From positions 808 to 6,995 of the forward strand of contig MHDY01000156.1 of the NCBI GenBank assembly GCA_001803705.1: 6,188 bases of DNA, read 5' to 3'. The notes beneath the pieces are model-generated. The model did no database searches, had not been told where the DNA came from, and saw only the letters and a list, made by a program, of their open reading frames with translations. Origin of the DNA: Nitrospirae bacterium GWC2_56_14. GTDB taxonomy: Bacteria > Nitrospirota > UBA9217. The stretch's first letter is position 1, and each line of letters begins with the position of its first letter. Both the position numbers and the translations under genes were made by a program. Below are positions 5,287-6,188 of the stretch, piece by piece.

Positions 5287-6188
5287 ATGCCCAAAGTACA
5301 ATTCATATTTGCCATCCATAACCATCAGCCGGTCGGTAATTTTGATTTCGTGGCGGAGGACGCTTATCAGAAATCCTACCTCCCGTTCCTGAAGGTCCTG
5401 GACCGGCATCCGTCGATCAAGATCACGCTGCATTACACCGGCATCCTCTACCGGTTCTTTGAACAGAAACATCCCGAGTATATCGATATGCTGAAGCGGT
5501 TCGTTGCCGAAGGCCGCGCCGAGATCCTGTCCGGCGGGTTCTATGAGCCCATCCTTGCGGTGCTGCCTGATGAGGACAAGGTCGGGCAGGTCCGCAAGCT
5601 TTCCTCCTACATCGACACGACGCTGGGATACAAGGCCCGCGGCATGTGGCTCGCCGAGCGGGTCTGGGAACCCCATCTGCCGAAGTTCATCGCTGAAGCG
5701 GGCATCGACCATGTGGTGGTCGATGATTTTCATTTCAAGATGGCCGGTCTCCACGACGACGAACTGGACGGCTACTACCTGACGGAAGAGCAGAACGGGA
5801 TGGTGCGCGTGTTCCCGGGCAGCGAACGGCTCCGGTACCTCATCCCGTTCCATCCGCCCGAGGAGACGCTGGAGTACCTGGCAACGCTTCGCTCTCCCTC
5901 GCGGTACCGGCTGGCGGTGATGGCAGACGACGGCGAGAAGTTCGGCGTCTGGCCGGAGACCTATCGGACCGTGTACGAAGAGGGCTGGCTCGACCGGTTC
6001 TTCACGCTCATCGAACAGAACAGCGAATGGCTCGAAACGACCACGTTCTCGGAGTTTGCAAACCAGGAGCCGCCGCGCGGCAGGGTCTATCTGCCCACGG
6101 CGTCGTACATGGAAATGGGCGAGTGGACGCTGCCGACGCGCGCCATGAAAGAGTACGACGACGCGCTCGAAACGGTCAAGGGCACGCC
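5287..6188 (+). CDS. Glycoside hydrolase family 57, 4-alpha-glucanotransferase/alpha-amylase-like (3' partial)
   Basis: A retaining enzyme acting on alpha-1,4-glucans such as glycogen or maltodextrin; the frame is open through the window end, giving 300 full codons of a protein usually about 600-700 long. The N-terminus (MPKVQFIFAIHNHQPVGNFD) carries GH57 conserved region 1, HNHQP at 11-15. GGFYEP follows at 83-88. WLAERVWEP (121-129) contains the predicted nucleophile Glu124. ADDGEKFGVWP (213-223) contains the predicted acid/base Asp214. YLPTASYMEMGEWTLP (269-284) is typical of the branch containing Thermococcus litoralis 4-alpha-glucanotransferase, whose catalytic residues are Glu123 and Asp214. 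No signal peptide is seen, so it is probably cytoplasmic. ATG 5287 fits the family start; the ribosome site is poor, and a TTG at 5281 with GGAAAAG upstream is a possible alternative. A promoter at 5208-5236 suggests an independent unit. Amylase versus transferase cannot be decided without the C-terminal half. Confidence 0.93.
   Translation, partial: MPKVQFIFAIHNHQPVGNFDFVAEDAYQKSYLPFLKVLDRHPSIKITLHYTGILYRFFEQKHPEYIDMLKRFVAEGRAEILSGGFYEPILAVLPDEDKVGQVRKLSSYIDTTLGYKARGMWLAERVWEPHLPKFIAEAGIDHVVVDDFHFKMAGLHDDELDGYYLTEEQNGMVRVFPGSERLRYLIPFHPPEETLEYLATLRSPSRYRLAVMADDGEKFGVWPETYRTVYEEGWLDRFFTLIEQNSEWLETTTFSEFANQEPPRGRVYLPTASYMEMGEWTLPTRAMKEYDDALETVKGT

Noticed and set aside
5278..5853. 191-residue minus-strand open frame opposite the GH57 start
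   Set aside because: The + strand frame has all the N-terminal GH57 motifs and runs open to the window edge, so the antisense frame is a shadow.

Overview
The window holds six protein genes, all on the + strand. Four are complete and two are cut by the window edges. They encode a NifS/IscS-type cysteine desulfurase (5' end missing), a sigma-54-dependent response regulator, an ABC-2 exporter ATPase, its permease, a small YdjM-like membrane protein with metal-hydrolase motifs, and the N-terminal 300 residues of a glycoside hydrolase family 57 enzyme (3' end missing). The DNA is GC-rich. The repeat-laden intergenic spaces, an NtrC-type regulator and a GH57 glucan enzyme suggest a free-living Gram-negative bacterium, perhaps Nitrospirota or Desulfobacterota. 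That placement is an inference; no rRNA or marker gene is present to settle it.

Layout: cysteine desulfurase (to 1103); a 240-bp gap with two structured repeats; response regulator (1344-2732); a 143-bp gap with a G-rich heptamer array and a palindromic two-hairpin element; ABC ATPase (2876-3715); a 123-bp gap made largely of two opposed heptamer arrays; ABC permease (3839-4570); 24 bp; membrane hydrolase-like protein (4595-5143); a 143-bp gap with a good sigma-70-type promoter; GH57 enzyme (5287 to the window end). No gene-free stretch exceeds 300 bp.

The ATPase and permease almost certainly form one exporter, and the YdjM-like gene could be co-transcribed with them. The regulator has no partner histidine kinase in the window, so its signal is unknown. 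The desulfurase and the GH57 gene look functionally unrelated to their neighbours. I see no phage, toxin-antitoxin, CRISPR or defence module. The protein genes are ordinary. The unusual part is the intergenic DNA: one boundary has interleaved inverted repeats with pseudoknot topology, two have short palindromic elements that look like miniature mobile elements, and two have 7-bp-period arrays, one of which separates two subunits of a transporter.
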